From Calycina herbarum (Eukaryota > Ascomycota > Leotiomycetes > Helotiales > Pezizellaceae), in the NCBI GenBank assembly GCA_001414485.1, contig LLEY01000146.1:62001-126000 (forward strand): DNA of 64,000 bases, in the 5' to 3' direction. Position numbers and translations under genes: made by a program. The notes beneath the pieces are model-generated. The model was not told the origin of the DNA and ran no database searches. It saw only the letters and a program-made list of their open reading frames with translations. This document shows, in pieces, positions 25,376 through 36,867 of the stretch. The first letter of the stretch is position 1. Each line of letters opens with the position of its first letter.

Positions 25376-26717
25376 CTCAAGGCTAAGGTTGAACTCGTCG
25401 ACCAATAATAATCATGCCGCGCGCGACCATGCATAGCCCCCAAGATGTGTAACCTTCCCTCACTCATTTCGCAAAACCCAGGCTGGACAGAAGTGTCTAC
25501 AAGCGGCCTGAGCAGCTTGAGCAGCCACCAGATTTAAGTAGAGTACTGGGCAAGCTTTGAAACCACACCCGCGAGATACAAAGTCGCCGTATCGTGGTTG
25601 AAGTGCCTCTTGCCTGCCACCAAAATGGGTGTTCTAAAGATTAATTGAATTAGAAAAAGAAATGGTATTCAACAGCTTCTCGCGAAATATAAAAAAAACG
25701 GGTGGGTTGGCTCTAATGACAACAACAGGACCTTAAAACCCCCCCAATTCCAAGCAGAATGAACTACCAGACACCTAACCAACTTTCTTATATACTCTCA
25801 CAGCCAAAACTCGCAAAACGAAGATCAAAAAACGCGCAAGACACGCCGCGACTCGAAATCAGAGGACAACTTGGACAAGAACAGGTTGGAACAGCATTCA
25901 GCGACCAACTCCAAACCAAACCAGATCGAGTGACCAGAGTATGAGAACGACCAAGCTTTGAAATCACACTCGTGAGATTCAAGGTGGCAGTAACATGATA
26001 GTGAGGTCGGGGTGAGGTTTTGAAGCTGGGTTGTGGCTGACGACTAAGTGGCTGGTGACATGCCAAAAGCTGACTTGCTGGAGGAGAGGTTTTGTAAAAA
26101 GATCGAAATTTGTTAGGGCTTGCAGAACTACTTGCGGCTTTCTTCCGGATGCCCTCGTGTGGATTTTGAGGAATTCATCCCTATAAAGATGGGACAATAA
26201 GAGTTTACGAAGTTTTTGAATTGGTGTAGTTTAAGCAGTTTTTCTGGTAGGGTAAAAGTTTCAATAAAGAAACGTAAGTCTCGACATTCTGTTAGCAAAT
26301 CGGGGATGGTATTTTAGTAAGAATGGAGGCCTTTAGGAATTCACCAATCAAACATGATGAAGGGAAGCAAATCTTATTCTCTAGACTATTCGGCTCAAGT
26401 GGTATGATGTAACTGATGTACTTGACAGAATATCCCCAGTCTCTGTACTTCCTAACTTCACACATCTTTTCCACGATCGCGTACAGCCAAAGTGTCACCT
26501 GCTAATTGAACACCTCTGTTTCAGATTCCTCCACTGTGTTTGTTTCAGTACTGGTTCGATTACTCATTCGGTGACTCCATCGCTGACCCCTCTACTTCTA
26601 CACTACCGCCCTTTAAATTTCAGCCTAAAGGTATTTCAAAGAATAGACCTCGTTAGTTGCCAAGAGAATCTTCAAGATCAACCCAGAAAGCTGCCTCCGC
26701 TCTTGTGTATTCCTCCC
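25376..26717. other. Intergenic, no gene seen
   Basis: Composition is normal again, but there is no supported gene. Two related stretches are visible, caagctttgaaaccacaccc near 25550 and caagctttgaaatcacactc near 25950, roughly 70% alike over about 45 bases by eye. Confidence 0.4.
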
Positions 26718-28476
26718 TTAGTTCTCTTTGTGCCTTTTGTGCTGGTGTTTCCATCGAGTTGCGATTTGGGAGGGAAATGGGTTCGCTTCGACTTGTGAGA
26801 TTGGCGTTGTCTCTTCTGGTTCATCTGTATCCATCTCAATATCCCCATCATAATTAAGCGTGGGGCTGTCGATATCGTGGGAAACCCAGTTGGAAGTTGA
26901 AAACTTGTTGCTTGTTTTTGTTGGGCTTGGGGTGGCTGTTGAAGAGGGGTTGTGGAATCTTCGTGCAGGAGTGGACTCGCTGGCAGAAGACATATTTGTT
27001 GGTGTTGGTTCGATTGGCGTAGCTGGGTTGAAAACAACTGTGTTTTTATAGATCTGCGCAGTTCGGGGACCAGGAGGTGGAGGTAGGGAAGGATGAATGG
27101 GGGATTGGTTCTCATCAGGTTGTTGACTTCTTGTTCTTTGACGTTTGGGTCCATTGTGCAATTTGAAAGGACTTGCGCTTTGAGGAGGTAGGGTTACGGT
27201 TTCGTCTATTGGTCTTTTGGGGGTTTGGCTGGTTTGCTGTTGCTTGCCTTCGGCCATGGTCGGCGTGTGATTAGGTGCCCTAGCAACGTCCTTCGCTTCT
27301 CCTTCAGATGGCGCGTGAGGTTCCTGTTGTAGTTGCGCCATGTCCATATCAGAGAACAAATGTTCTATAATTTGTTTTGTGCTTTGGAGACGAGCGTATT
27401 TCGCGACATGTTGTGCAAGCTTAGAAGATCCTGGATTCTGACTTGTGTCTGTTTCGCCCAAAGATTCACCCTTCGCCTGTGCAATCAATTGGACCAGGGT
27501 CTTTACAATTCTAGGCGGAAGCTGATCAAGACAAGGGCTACCCCAATCAGTCGGGCCGAATAATTCCGTTGTTGTAAGAGTTGCTGTTTTTGTGTCTAGT
27601 TGTGAAGCTGTGGGATTTCGTGGTGGTTCTTGTTTGAAGAATGGCTTACCTTTCTCAACTAAACAAAGGTGTGAGCTGAAGTAGACCGGTCAGGTCATCG
27701 GCTAAATGATGGTTTAACTATACAAAAATGATTTGGAAAAGAGGTGGTGGGTACAAAGACTAAACTACGGAGATATCTACTCTATCTATATACAAGTCTA
27801 ATTCCAAATACTGCTTTAGACTATAGCTGCTTTACAACAGTTCTCCCATAGAGTTAGACTGGAGACCCAGACCCTCCACTCAATAGAGTGCTGTGGACAT
27901 TCTATATGGACATGTTCGAAAGCGCATCTCCACAGAAAACGCATTTTTTGTAGAAGTCCTCGTTTTCGTGGGATCTCCGTCTTTTCAAGGTTGTAGTGGG
28001 CGTGGACTTCCATCCAGATCTCTTCTATAATGTTTGTTACTTGATAGTTAATGCCTTCCTCCACCCCGTTCTTGCAGAAATTTGTAGGCGGAAGCTGCGA
28101 AAACTCGGGATCTTCCTGGAGAGAAGCATCGAAAACTTGAGTAGATTCAAGTGGTAGTAGTAGGACGAAGGGTTTCCCATATCCAACTAAATTTCTGTTT
28201 TAGTGAAAAGGGAAATTGAGTTGACATCCAGAGGAGCGAAGTTTGTGTTTACTTACAGTAGTAGAACCATACGGAATGCCATGTTGTGTATAATTTCTGT
28301 TCGGGAGATAAGTGTGGCCCTAAGATTTCAGTTTTTTCGGAAATTTGGTCCCAGAGGAAGCGTATGACTGTTTGGTTTCTTAGCAATGGCTCCTGCTCGA
28401 CCTCATCAGGGTATTCTTGGAGTGAGTCGAGCAGATGGTTTGCAATCCTCTGGTAATCAGGATCGGTTTCCTCCAT
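26718..28476 (-). CDS. Uncharacterised, probably nuclear protein (long form)
   Basis: Exon 1 (28257-28476) starts at MEETDPDYQRI and encodes a helical, acidic stretch ending in TTWHSVWFYY. It ends in phase 1 at a GTAAGT donor. In this model it joins an exon at 26718-27658 (acceptor TTTGTTTAG), giving FYYFEKGKPFFKQEPP and a total of 386 residues. The C-terminal two thirds is disordered, rich in Pro, Ser and Thr, with a basic PKRQRTRSQQ that could be a nuclear localisation signal. The segment ATLTTTELFGPTDWGSPCLD looks ordered. I do not recognise a family. An alternative second exon lies inside the 598-bp intron of this model (see the entry at 27816-28476). A start further upstream is open in frame, but that stretch reads like untranslated sequence. 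Confidence 0.55.
27816..28476 (-). CDS. Short form using the alternative last exon
   Basis: The same first exon can splice over a 70-bp intron (28187-28256) to 27816-28186, giving WFYYFGYGKPFVLLLPLEST and a protein of 196 residues. An earlier acceptor (AACAG at about 28195) would give an immediate stop, so the TTTAG site is required. The exon resembles the start of the exon at 27658: both begin FxxGKPF, and both share the 13-mer cagcttccgccta that encodes QLPP. The rest is a Trp-rich stretch ending in WENCCKAAIV. Either form, or both, could be real. Confidence 0.45.
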
Positions 28477-30587
28477 CGAGGGTGGTGTTGACAGCAGAGA
28501 ATATTCGCAATGTGTGATCGGCCCGCAGCGGGATAGGAAATATCGCCATATATCACGGCGCAAATTGGAACAATGTGATAGTGGTGTTGTTGGATTTTGA
28601 TGATAAAGTTTGCGGAAGTGGAAGGTGCTCGCGGGCCGCGACGATATCAATATTGACTTCCACCGCCATCTCACGTGAGCAACCTCAACCCAGCTTTGGC
28701 CACCACGCAAGCTAAAGTGAGTCCAGAATTTGGATATATCTCAAAGATACATTTCTTTTGAATGTACCAATGACCTTTAAATCTTTTTTTGAACCTCGAC
28801 AAGGGCAGTTCAAGAGAGAGTCAATTTTCGTTGCTTGAGCGAGGGAACGTTTCTTGACAAGATGGAAGATGAGCTGATCTTCTGCCTTGACTATTCAAGA
28901 TATAAAGACGCCCTACCCTCCAAGTGATGAAGCAAGAGGCTTGAACTTTCGAGTGACTCGATGACAGGAGTCTACGAGCACTCCAAGCTATCCATCAACA
29001 ATGGCTACTGGTCTAGAATATTTACAACGAGAAATGATGAGAGTTTAGAACAACCAAGAAGTCTATTCCTGATTCTTCTATTCCTCGCATACTAAAACGT
29101 TTCAAGTATTCTACACCTTCGCAATGCCGTGTAGGGCCACTTCCTCTATATCAGAGCTAGATTTTCTTATTTTTCTAGCTATATGGGGTTGGGATTGCAA
29201 GGGATTGGTGTGGATTGGAAAAAGACAGGAGTGAAAAGAGTTGAGTCCTAAAGGAGTATTGTTGGAATTGCTTTTGTTTGCACTCCAGCCTGGTCTCATC
29301 CTCCACAAAAAGTGATGGAGAGAAGAGGATGGACGTGATAGCTTCATCACTTCTGGCTTTGAACCGAGACCCTGCTGGCTACCAAGACCTGAATCTTCAC
29401 TTACTATTATGGGCATTCCCAGAATATCTCCAAGTTCAATACCACGGCATCTTTTCTCTTCCATCTTTTTGGCGGACAACTCACCATCCCAAGTTCACAA
29501 AAGCCTCGGTCTCCCCACTGGTTGCCGAGGAGGGGAGAGAAATACATACTACCAAATTTCCACGAAGAAACCACCAGGTTCTACAAGATAGCTGTGCGAC
29601 GCAACGATTCTGGGATCAGCTTACACGATCCCACAGAGCGCGATATAGAAGCAACGTGTTCGTCATTCCAAACTCGGAGACTTGTTGATCCATTATATGT
29701 TTCCCAAATCTTCTCTCCGCTCGACCCTCTCTGCGGTCTTTCCTTGTCTTGTCCATGTGATTGCAAATGTTTATTGGTACGAGTGCTTTTGCTGCCGTCT
29801 TAGTCGCAGCTCGCAGCTCCCACTTTTGCGTTGATTTCGAGCTCGAGGTCTCAAGGGAAGTCTTCGAGAAGCAGGTAGGTAGGTAGGACGCCGACCAGAG
29901 TGGCGGGAGGAGAAGTTTCCGACCGTTGTTTGGATTGGATGGAGGCAACAAACGTTCGACAATTTAATCTCCAAAGTGAGCAGATCCCAAAAGCTTATGA
30001 GTGTGTGTCCCCTCCCACTGACGCCAGTTGTAACAGCTAGAGCAGGCTAAAGAAGCGGGGGCAGTGCGGTAGTCAGGTTTCAGGGGCTTCCGGGGAGATC
30101 TGCATCAACTCTAAGCCAACCACCAACTTCCCACCTGCCGTCCGCATCACACCAATCTTGGTACAAAGCTGTCCAGTTACATTCTGTATCAATTAAATCA
30201 CCCGCAACCTTGGTCCTTGGATCCCTCCCTTATCGGGATTCTTCATTGGTGTTAACCGAATTCGAGCGCGTTTTGATGTTGGCACCCCTGAAAAGTGTCA
30301 GGCCCGCCAGCGCTTTTCCGATCACGAAGTTTCGCCTGATCTTCCCAAACTTTTGATAGATGCACTAGTGTTTCTCGCAAAGAAAATAACGTTTCCCTTG
30401 TGTTTTGTTTTGCAACCCAAGGAAGATGGCACCGGGAACTGGTGAACCATGTTCATCCTTTCCCTCATTACTTCTACGGCCTTGTTCCCCCCAAATTCCA
30501 ATTTCCTCCCTGTTCTTTTGTCATACATATTGTTCTGCTATTACTATTTTTTTCGCTTGTTATCGATCTCCTCACTTACCATTCAAG
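28477..30587. other. 2.1-kb intergenic region between divergent genes
   Basis: This is the shared upstream region of a minus-strand and a plus-strand gene. Frames of 118-136 codons occur on both strands around 29111-29688, but they overlap each other, lack motifs and show no clear start context, so I do not call a gene. A small (aggt)n run lies at 29873-29887. Confidence 0.45.
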
Positions 30588-31647
30588 ATGATTTCCGGAA
30601 ATGGTCCCATTCTCATCGGGATAGGAGCCATGTTCATGGTCCTAAACACAATCTTCATCGGTCTCAGAATCTACACCAAAGCCACCATCTCCAAAAAGCT
30701 AGACGTCAACGATGGTCTCATAGTCGTCGCCCTCATCGCATATGCCGCTCTCTTCGCCCTCGTAGTCCTCGGTGTTGAAGGAGGAATTGGAGGTCACACA
30801 GCACTAGCGGGTCCAACCGGATTCCAAGACTCGCTCAAATATCTCTTTTTCCTCGAATTAATTTACGTCGTCCTGACTTCATCGATGAAAGTCAGTATCG
30901 CCCTGACATTCTTGGAATGGACCAAGAGCAAGGTCCTCAAGACATTATTATGGATGTCGATATTCCTCGATTTCGCAATCTCGTTTGCGTTCGTTCTTTA
31001 CTTGCTCCTGCAATGTAAACCCATATCTTACGCTTGGGAACTTACGAATCCATTGAAGAAGGGAACTTGTTGGCCACTTACTGGACAATTGTATATGGGA
31101 TATGCGTTGTCATTCGTTACCATCGGCTTGGACATGCTCTTCCTCATCTCCCCTTTCTTCATGCTGAAGGGAAGTGGCTTGAACCGAAGACTCAAGGCTT
31201 ATATTTATGGAGTCATCGGATTGGCAGTTTTGTAAGTTTCTTCCCTCCTTAAAAATCGCGAACGAACGAAGGCTGATAAAATATAGGGCTTCGGCAGCAA
31301 ATTTCATCCGTCTAGCTGGTCTCTCAACACTCAAGGATTCTGCGGATCCACTTTGTAAGTTTTGCTCTCTTGAATCCTTATTTTCAAAATCAATCCACTA
31401 ACAAGAAAAAACAGTCGAATCCGCCCCAGTCTTCTGGTGGTCCGCAGCCGAAGTCTCCATAGGTATAATCGTCGCCGGAATCCTCGAACTTGGCCCATTA
31501 ATGCGAAAAATGAACGTCAAAGGATTCGAGGACTACTCCATGTTCGCCACTCTCGGTGATGATGATCTCGAACCCATCAACCTCAAGAATATGGATAAGG
31601 GATCTATAACAATCGTTCACCAGAATGGACGAGGGAATTTCGTATAA
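30588..31647 (+). CDS. Fungal rhodopsin-domain integral membrane protein
   Basis: This is a seven-helix-type membrane protein of the large fungal rhodopsin-domain family (PF20684 type, related to PTH11-like proteins). It is not a light-driven pump: no retinal-lysine motif is evident. Start is the ATG at 30588 (MISGNGPILIG). Introns at 31232-31286 and 31355-31414 are both GTAAGT, the second with CTAAC. Splicing gives 314 residues: VIGLAVL-ASAANFIRLAGL, then DPL-FESAPVFWWSAAEVSIGI. Hydrophobic segments can be seen starting near residue 7 and repeating through the ASAANFIRL and EVSIGIIVAGILEL segments. The conserved family pattern LDVND after the first loop is present. The C-terminal tail is short and acidic. 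An upstream in-frame ATG at 30426 would add a Ser/Pro/Cys-rich leader that looks like untranslated sequence. The ligand and role are unknown. Confidence 0.85.
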
Positions 31648-32078
31648 AGTGTATAGATGGGGATGATAGATAGAGGATGAAATGATGAAAAATGATCGGG
31701 ATTGGGATAAATGGAATCATGGGTATAGCGGTGATTTTTGGTATGGGCTTTTTTGGGTTTTCTTGTACATATACCAGTTTTCTCTCTTTTTTCGTTCATA
31801 TGGTAGACCGGACAGGAATCCGAGTACAACTTTTTTTTTGATATCCATAGATTTTTGTGAACAGCTTCCAATTCTCGCCACCCCCGCCAGTGCAACAGAG
31901 CTTCTTTAACTGTCAAGCAGTTTTGCATTGAAACCTAGACGGTACTTGGACCTATTTCAAAACCTAATTCAGCGAAACGAATTTCCCAAAGCAGCGATTT
32001 TAGACGTCCATTCAGTGAAAACCATTTCATCTTCCCGGGATTCTGATAACGTCATATCATAATCTAGATGATGCTAAT
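31648..32078. other. Short intergenic between convergent genes
   Basis: This stretch of 431 bp lies between the 3' ends of two convergent genes. It should hold both 3' untranslated regions. No further feature is seen. Confidence 0.5.
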
Positions 32079-33467
32079 TTACAGTTTCGATACAACCTCC
32101 TCTTCCTCTGCCTTAACCTCAACCAACAATTTTCCTACCACAGTCAGTTTACTCTTATCACCAACTCAAGGAAATAAGAAATTAGAACATACCAGTATTT
32201 ACACCATCAAAAAGTTCCTTCAATGCACGATCTGCAATTGCTAATCCGCCTTTCATGATCGTTTCTTTTCTTTGGATCTTACCCTCTGTCAACCATTGAC
32301 TGAGCTCTTTTCTCGCGGCATCAAATTGATCTGCATAATCGAAGACTAGGAATCCTTGGACCCTATTACAAGTTAGCAAAATGGTTCGTGAAATGAAGGG
32401 AGGGAAGACGAACTTGATACGCATAGCAATGACCATCGTAAAGTTCTGTACCAAATTAGCCTCCATCCCCAAAAAATCCCCACGAACCAGACCTCCATAG
32501 AACCAGAAACCAAGAAAGAAAGAACATACCTTAGGACCAACAGGCTTAGCACTATTATACTGACTAATAGCCCCACACATAACAAACCTCGAATGGGGTT
32601 TACTCCTATTCAACGCCAACTCCAACACCTCCCCGCCCACATTATCGAAGAAAACATCAATCAAATCCGGCGTCTTCGCTCTGAAATCCGTCGCAAAACT
32701 CTCAGACTTATAATTAAGCGCATCATCACAGCCTAACTCCTTTAACCACTGCACTTTCTCCTCACTCCCCGCAATGCCTAATACCTTCGCACCCTTGAGT
32801 TTAGCAATCTGACAAGCCACACTGCCCGTCGCTCCCGCAGCCCCAGATACCACAACGAAATCTCCAGGTTGAACTTTGCCGATATCGATGATGCCGAAGT
32901 AGGCTGTGAGACCTGTCATTCCTAGGACGCCTAGGGCGTCTGTTACGCGGCCACCTGAGGGGACTTCTAGGAGTTGGAGGGTTGGCTCGGTGTCTTTTAC
33001 TATGGAGAGTTCGGTCCAGCCGCATTGACATGTTACGCGGTTTCCGACTTGGTACTTTGGGGACTTTGAGGCGAGGACCTTTCCGATTATTGAGCCGCGC
33101 ATTTTTTCGCCGATTTGGGCCGGGGGCATGTAGGAGCGGACATCTGGGTTATGAGTTAGTCTCGTGACTTATTTATATCTACCTCGAGCTTGAGGTATGT
33201 AGTAGAGATTTGAGAGTTGAGAGTTGGGCATGGAGATAAAGGAGTTAAGATAGAGATACGGAAGCAAAGAAAACAAAATCTACCATTCAACCACCCCCTC
33301 ATAGCCGGATCCAAACTCAAATATAACGTCTCAACAAGAATCTGTCCCTCCCTCAAATCTCCCTCCTCTAAAATAGGTTTCTCCTTAATCTCAAAAGTCT
33401 CCCCCGGTACGATCGTGGCTTTAGGTCTCTTCGCCAGAACGACGGTTTGGTAGGTGGATTGAGACAT
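32079..33467 (-). CDS. NADP-dependent medium-chain reductase (PTGR/CurA type)
   Basis: This is a soluble zinc-independent MDR-superfamily oxidoreductase of the kind that reduces the double bond of alpha,beta-unsaturated aldehydes and ketones with NADPH. Five exons give 351 residues: 33284-33467, 32530-33143, 32414-32445, 32193-32362 and 32079-32134. Junctions restore family motifs: AMRGWLN-DVRSYMPPAQIGE, KPVGPK-NFTMVIAMRIK-VQGFLVFDYA, then GVNTG-KLLVEVKAEEEE. The nucleotide-binding fold shows VVVSGAAGATGSVACQIAK, an AxxGxxG loop. The FDNVGGEVLE segment is typical of the family. The start is placed at MSQSTYQ; an ATG at 33498-33500 would add eleven residues (MGNPVPRPKNI). The natural substrate cannot be read from sequence. 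Confidence 0.9.
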
Positions 33468-34282
33468 GATGTTTTTGGGGCGGGGGACTGGGTTGCCCAT
33501 TCTGTTCCGAGATCGTTCGTGTTATGTAGGTGAGGTGAGGTGAGGGGTTAGAGGAGATTATTTTGTAATCAAGTTCTTTGTACTCTCCCCCCCTAATTAC
33601 ATACCCACTTTACGGGTCCTGTGTAATGTCAAAGCGCCGAGCCAATAAGAAGAGTTGAAGTTAAAAAATAGAATGATAAAGAAGCTTCTATTGGCCAAAC
33701 ACCCTGACATTGCCAGGACTTTACACACCCCCAGATCTGTAAAGTGGGTCATTACAGACGGGGGGGAATGGGTTGTCCCGGATGGGTTGATTTTGAGGGA
33801 TGCCTCGGTGTACCGAGGGTCGGGGATTGTTCTGCAAGGGGAATGAACGCTGAAGCCTAGGACTGCCCCGCCATTCAAGGAGGTTGTCTATACGTTTTTA
33901 TATAAATTCTCTCCCGGTCATCTTTGCAGGTTGTTGAAGATTACGGCTTGTTGCAGAGATAGAGGTTGTGATAGGCTGGGAGTTGACTATTTGAGGGGGG
34001 TTACAGGGGGTTTTAGTTGGTACTGCGGCGGACTTTCGTCATTGAAACACTAAGCCATGCCATGTTAGAATATGTAGAATAACTTAGTTCTGACAACTCC
34101 ATTCTTACATTGCTTTTCACACTTCATATATCTTGTGCCACAAGTTCGCGTCCTCATTGATCCTTGGGGTTTTAAGAACCTGGTACTGGATTGCCACCAG
34201 GACGGCGGAACCACTAACAGAAGCTTTGAAATCATCACCTCATCTGCCAAAAAGAGGTATTGAATTTCTCATAAGAAAAAAC
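33468..34282. other. Intergenic with a foldback element
   Basis: About 0.8 kb separates the reductase start from the permease stop. It holds the 149-bp foldback at 33602-33750 and otherwise no gene or motif that I can support. Confidence 0.5.
33602..33750. mobile_element. Foldback/MITE-like element, 149 bp
   Basis: Left arm begins acccactttac and reaches gccaataagaag. The right arm, read on the other strand, begins acccactttac and reaches ggccaatagaag, so almost the whole element can fold into an imperfect hairpin. The 6-bp attaca lies directly outside both ends (33596-33601 and 33751-33756), as expected of a target-site duplication. It has no coding capacity. Confidence 0.7.
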
Positions 34283-35931
34283 CTATAGCATGTACTGAAA
34301 GTATGGATTCTCCTTATCCGTCAAATCATGAAAAGCCATCTTATCCCTCTCAGTATCATTCAAATCCAACGTCGCCCTCCGTTTATTTTCCCTCAAGAGA
34401 ACAACATACAATGCAACAGCAGAAACAATCGTGATACAATAACTGCATTAATTAGTAATTATCTAACTCCGTAATTAGAAAGTAGAAATATGCATACCAA
34501 ATAATAAGACCAAGCCACAACTCAGGATAATGTCTGACCTTAGTTTGACTCTTAATCAACTGCGGCCCAACAATATTCCCCACACAATAAGCAACAAAAA
34601 TCGTCGCAGCCATAAAACATTTTTTCGTCTGTCCCGCCACATTCGCCATTCCTAGCGTAATAATGAGCGAGACGACAGCGCCGAAGAAGCCGATGATCGA
34701 GTAGCCAACTACAGGAGCGGCGGCGCGACGATACCATGAGGCTTTCCAGATGATTGCGCAGCCTGCTATGACAGGTAGACAACAAATGATAAGAAGTATG
34801 ATCCGGATATTTGGTATACGAGAAGATAAATAACCAGTGAGCAGAATACTAAGGAAACAAATCCCTCCAAGGGGAAATTGAAAGAGTATAGAATCGAGGG
34901 TTGAATAGCCAAAGGTGGATACTATTAAAGGGCCGAAACCACTGACTGCTCCATTGACGGTGTAGGCTGAAGCCATCATTAAGGCTATGAGCCATACTTT
35001 GATGTCGAGGAATGACTCGCGGATTTGATACCATTTGAACTTTGTGCAGCGGACGCCGGTTTGGCCTATTCGCAAACGTTCTGTGGCTATGAATCTCTCT
35101 TCTTTGGTGAGGAACCATGCGGAGGTGGGGGAGGAGGGGACGAAGAAGCAGCCTAGACCTAGGAGGAAGGTTAAGGAACCGGCGAGGAGGTAGATGTATT
35201 GCCATCTTTTCAAGGCTCCTCCTTTTATTTGTCCGAAGCCGTAGTTCAGTGCTCCACCGATGATTGTGAAGATGCCGGTCGAGGAGAACCACCAGCTTTG
35301 CCGCAGTGATTGTTCTCTCTGGGTGTAGAAAGAGCTCACAATGCACATGAGACCTGTGGGTATTATACTTTCAACGAATCCCAAGAAGAATCGTTGAGCG
35401 TAGAGACCTTGCCAGCTGGTGACTGCAGCAGTAAGCAAACAGACTAATGCCCAAAAGCAAACCACCACTCCCAGTATCCGTCCCATATTGAATCTCTGCA
35501 AGGCAAAGGTCATGGGGTATAAACCCGCCAACATGCCAAAGTAGAACATCGATGTAGCCCAGCTCAAGCGCGAGGTATCAGTCGTGGGAGGTTTGGTAGG
35601 AAGAGTTCGCGAGAGGTGGAGGTCGGTGGTCATTCCAAAAAGGACTGCGGATCCAAGAATTGCTTCTGCGAAATGGTTAGTAGCTGTCAATTGAAAAAAC
35701 AATTGATTACTTACTATCATAGTAAACAAATCCGTACAGAACAATCATCGCGGGAATCAAGAAAAGGTCGATCTTCCGCACCACTCGAGCTTCAGCCGCG
35801 GGGTCAAGCTGCTGGCGGTGCTCCCCCACAATCGCAATCGCGACATCTTGATCCTCAATCTTCGTACTCAGCGCATTCTCCCCTCCCCGACTCGTTGCTT
35901 CGGCGGGTGAAATCGTCTTCTCGTCGGCCAT
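34283..35931 (-). CDS. MFS permease, Dal5/anion:cation symporter family
   Basis: This encodes a plasma-membrane proton-coupled permease of the family that includes yeast allantoate permease Dal5. Substrates in the family are organic anions such as allantoate, nicotinate, pantothenate or biotin precursors. Exons 35715-35931, 34498-35665 and 34283-34442 give 514 residues. Splices restore FVYYD-KAILGSAVLFGMTTDLHL and LGLII-CYCITIVSAVALYVVLLRENK. The acidic N-terminus is followed by RKIDLFLIPAM, the usual first-helix entry of this family. The cytoplasmic central loop and the C-terminal DLTDKENPYFQYML are strong family hallmarks. About 12 hydrophobic segments are visible. The exact substrate is unknown. 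Confidence 0.92.
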
Positions 35932-36867
35932 TATCTCGAGATTGTTTGGTGTTGTTGAGGCAAACTTTCGAAAAATCTGCTCTCTCTGGAGCAGACCGAG
36001 CCTCCAGGACATGGAGCAAAGCTTTGCAAAGCTACTCCAGGACACCCCACGTCCATTACTAAATCGAGCGATATCGCAACATCTTCATTCGTCCGTTATT
36101 TCGAGAGAGCTTCCCGTTCAATCCCGCCGTGAGCACGTTTACTCATTATTCTTGCCGCCGCTTGCCGTGGAGAAGGGAGAGGGTATCATTTGTGGCGCGT
36201 CTCGACTCCTCTCGACTCCTCTCGACTCCGATCGTTGCCGAAATCGTTTGGCGTTGGGATGGGAGACGGAGAGCTCCATCGTGGTGGAGGGGATTGATGT
36301 GCGTGTATGGAGAGCTATGTCGTAAGGGTTGTTGGTAATGGAACCTTTGGGGGGGTGGGATTTTTTAACTTGCGAAGCGAAGCATTTCCGCTGGCTGTGT
36401 TTCATGCAAATACCCACGACTCTATTGCGAAGTATCGCCTATGCTTGTTCATTTCATGGCCTTGCTTATTTGAATCTCGTAATTTTCTTTCTTCTAAGCC
36501 TTTCCATCTAATGTGTCAAGTGTCACGTAGAAGCCAAATCAGCCTCCCAGCCTCCTCATAAGCAGCCTCCTACATTGCAGGCTTGGACGAGAGGGAAGAA
36601 TTGGGCCGCGATATTATTTTCTTTCCATCATACCACTTGTTTCTAGCGAGCGGGCAGACGAGCATTGGTTCCGACAATTATTCGCGGGGAATCGAAGTAG
36701 TACTTTCGAAGTCATTGTACCCCTCAAATACGTTGTGAGACATATGGAAGCCCGGGACGCCACAACAGAAGGAAGTTCAGCTGGGCTAGGTAACCTAAGT
36801 GAAAGTGCAACTTCACGTCGAGTTAGTTTTCACTATTTTCATGAATAAAGCTCCTTTAACGCAAGCT
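35932..36867. other. Divergent promoter region
   Basis: This 0.9-kb stretch lies between the divergent permease and chitinase genes and should contain both promoters. It holds a short tandem repeat at 36201-36229. No gene is supported. Confidence 0.5.
36201..36229. repeat. 10-bp tandem repeat (ctcgactcct), three units
   Basis: Three consecutive copies of ctcgactcct occur, the last one base short. They lie about 270 bp upstream of the permease start codon. Confidence 0.85.

Noticed and set aside
29111..29688. Overlapping open frames of 118-136 codons on both strands
   Set aside because: Neither strand shows a domain, a clear start or plausible splice partners; the stretch lies between divergent genes.
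30426..30587. Upstream start for the rhodopsin-domain protein
   Set aside because: The extra 54 residues are Cys/Ser/Pro-rich and unlike the family; the ATG at 30588 precedes the first helix as usual.
35707..36045. Upstream extension of the permease N-terminus to 36045
   Set aside because: The added residues look unrelated to the family, and the ATG at 35931 gives the usual short acidic N-terminus.
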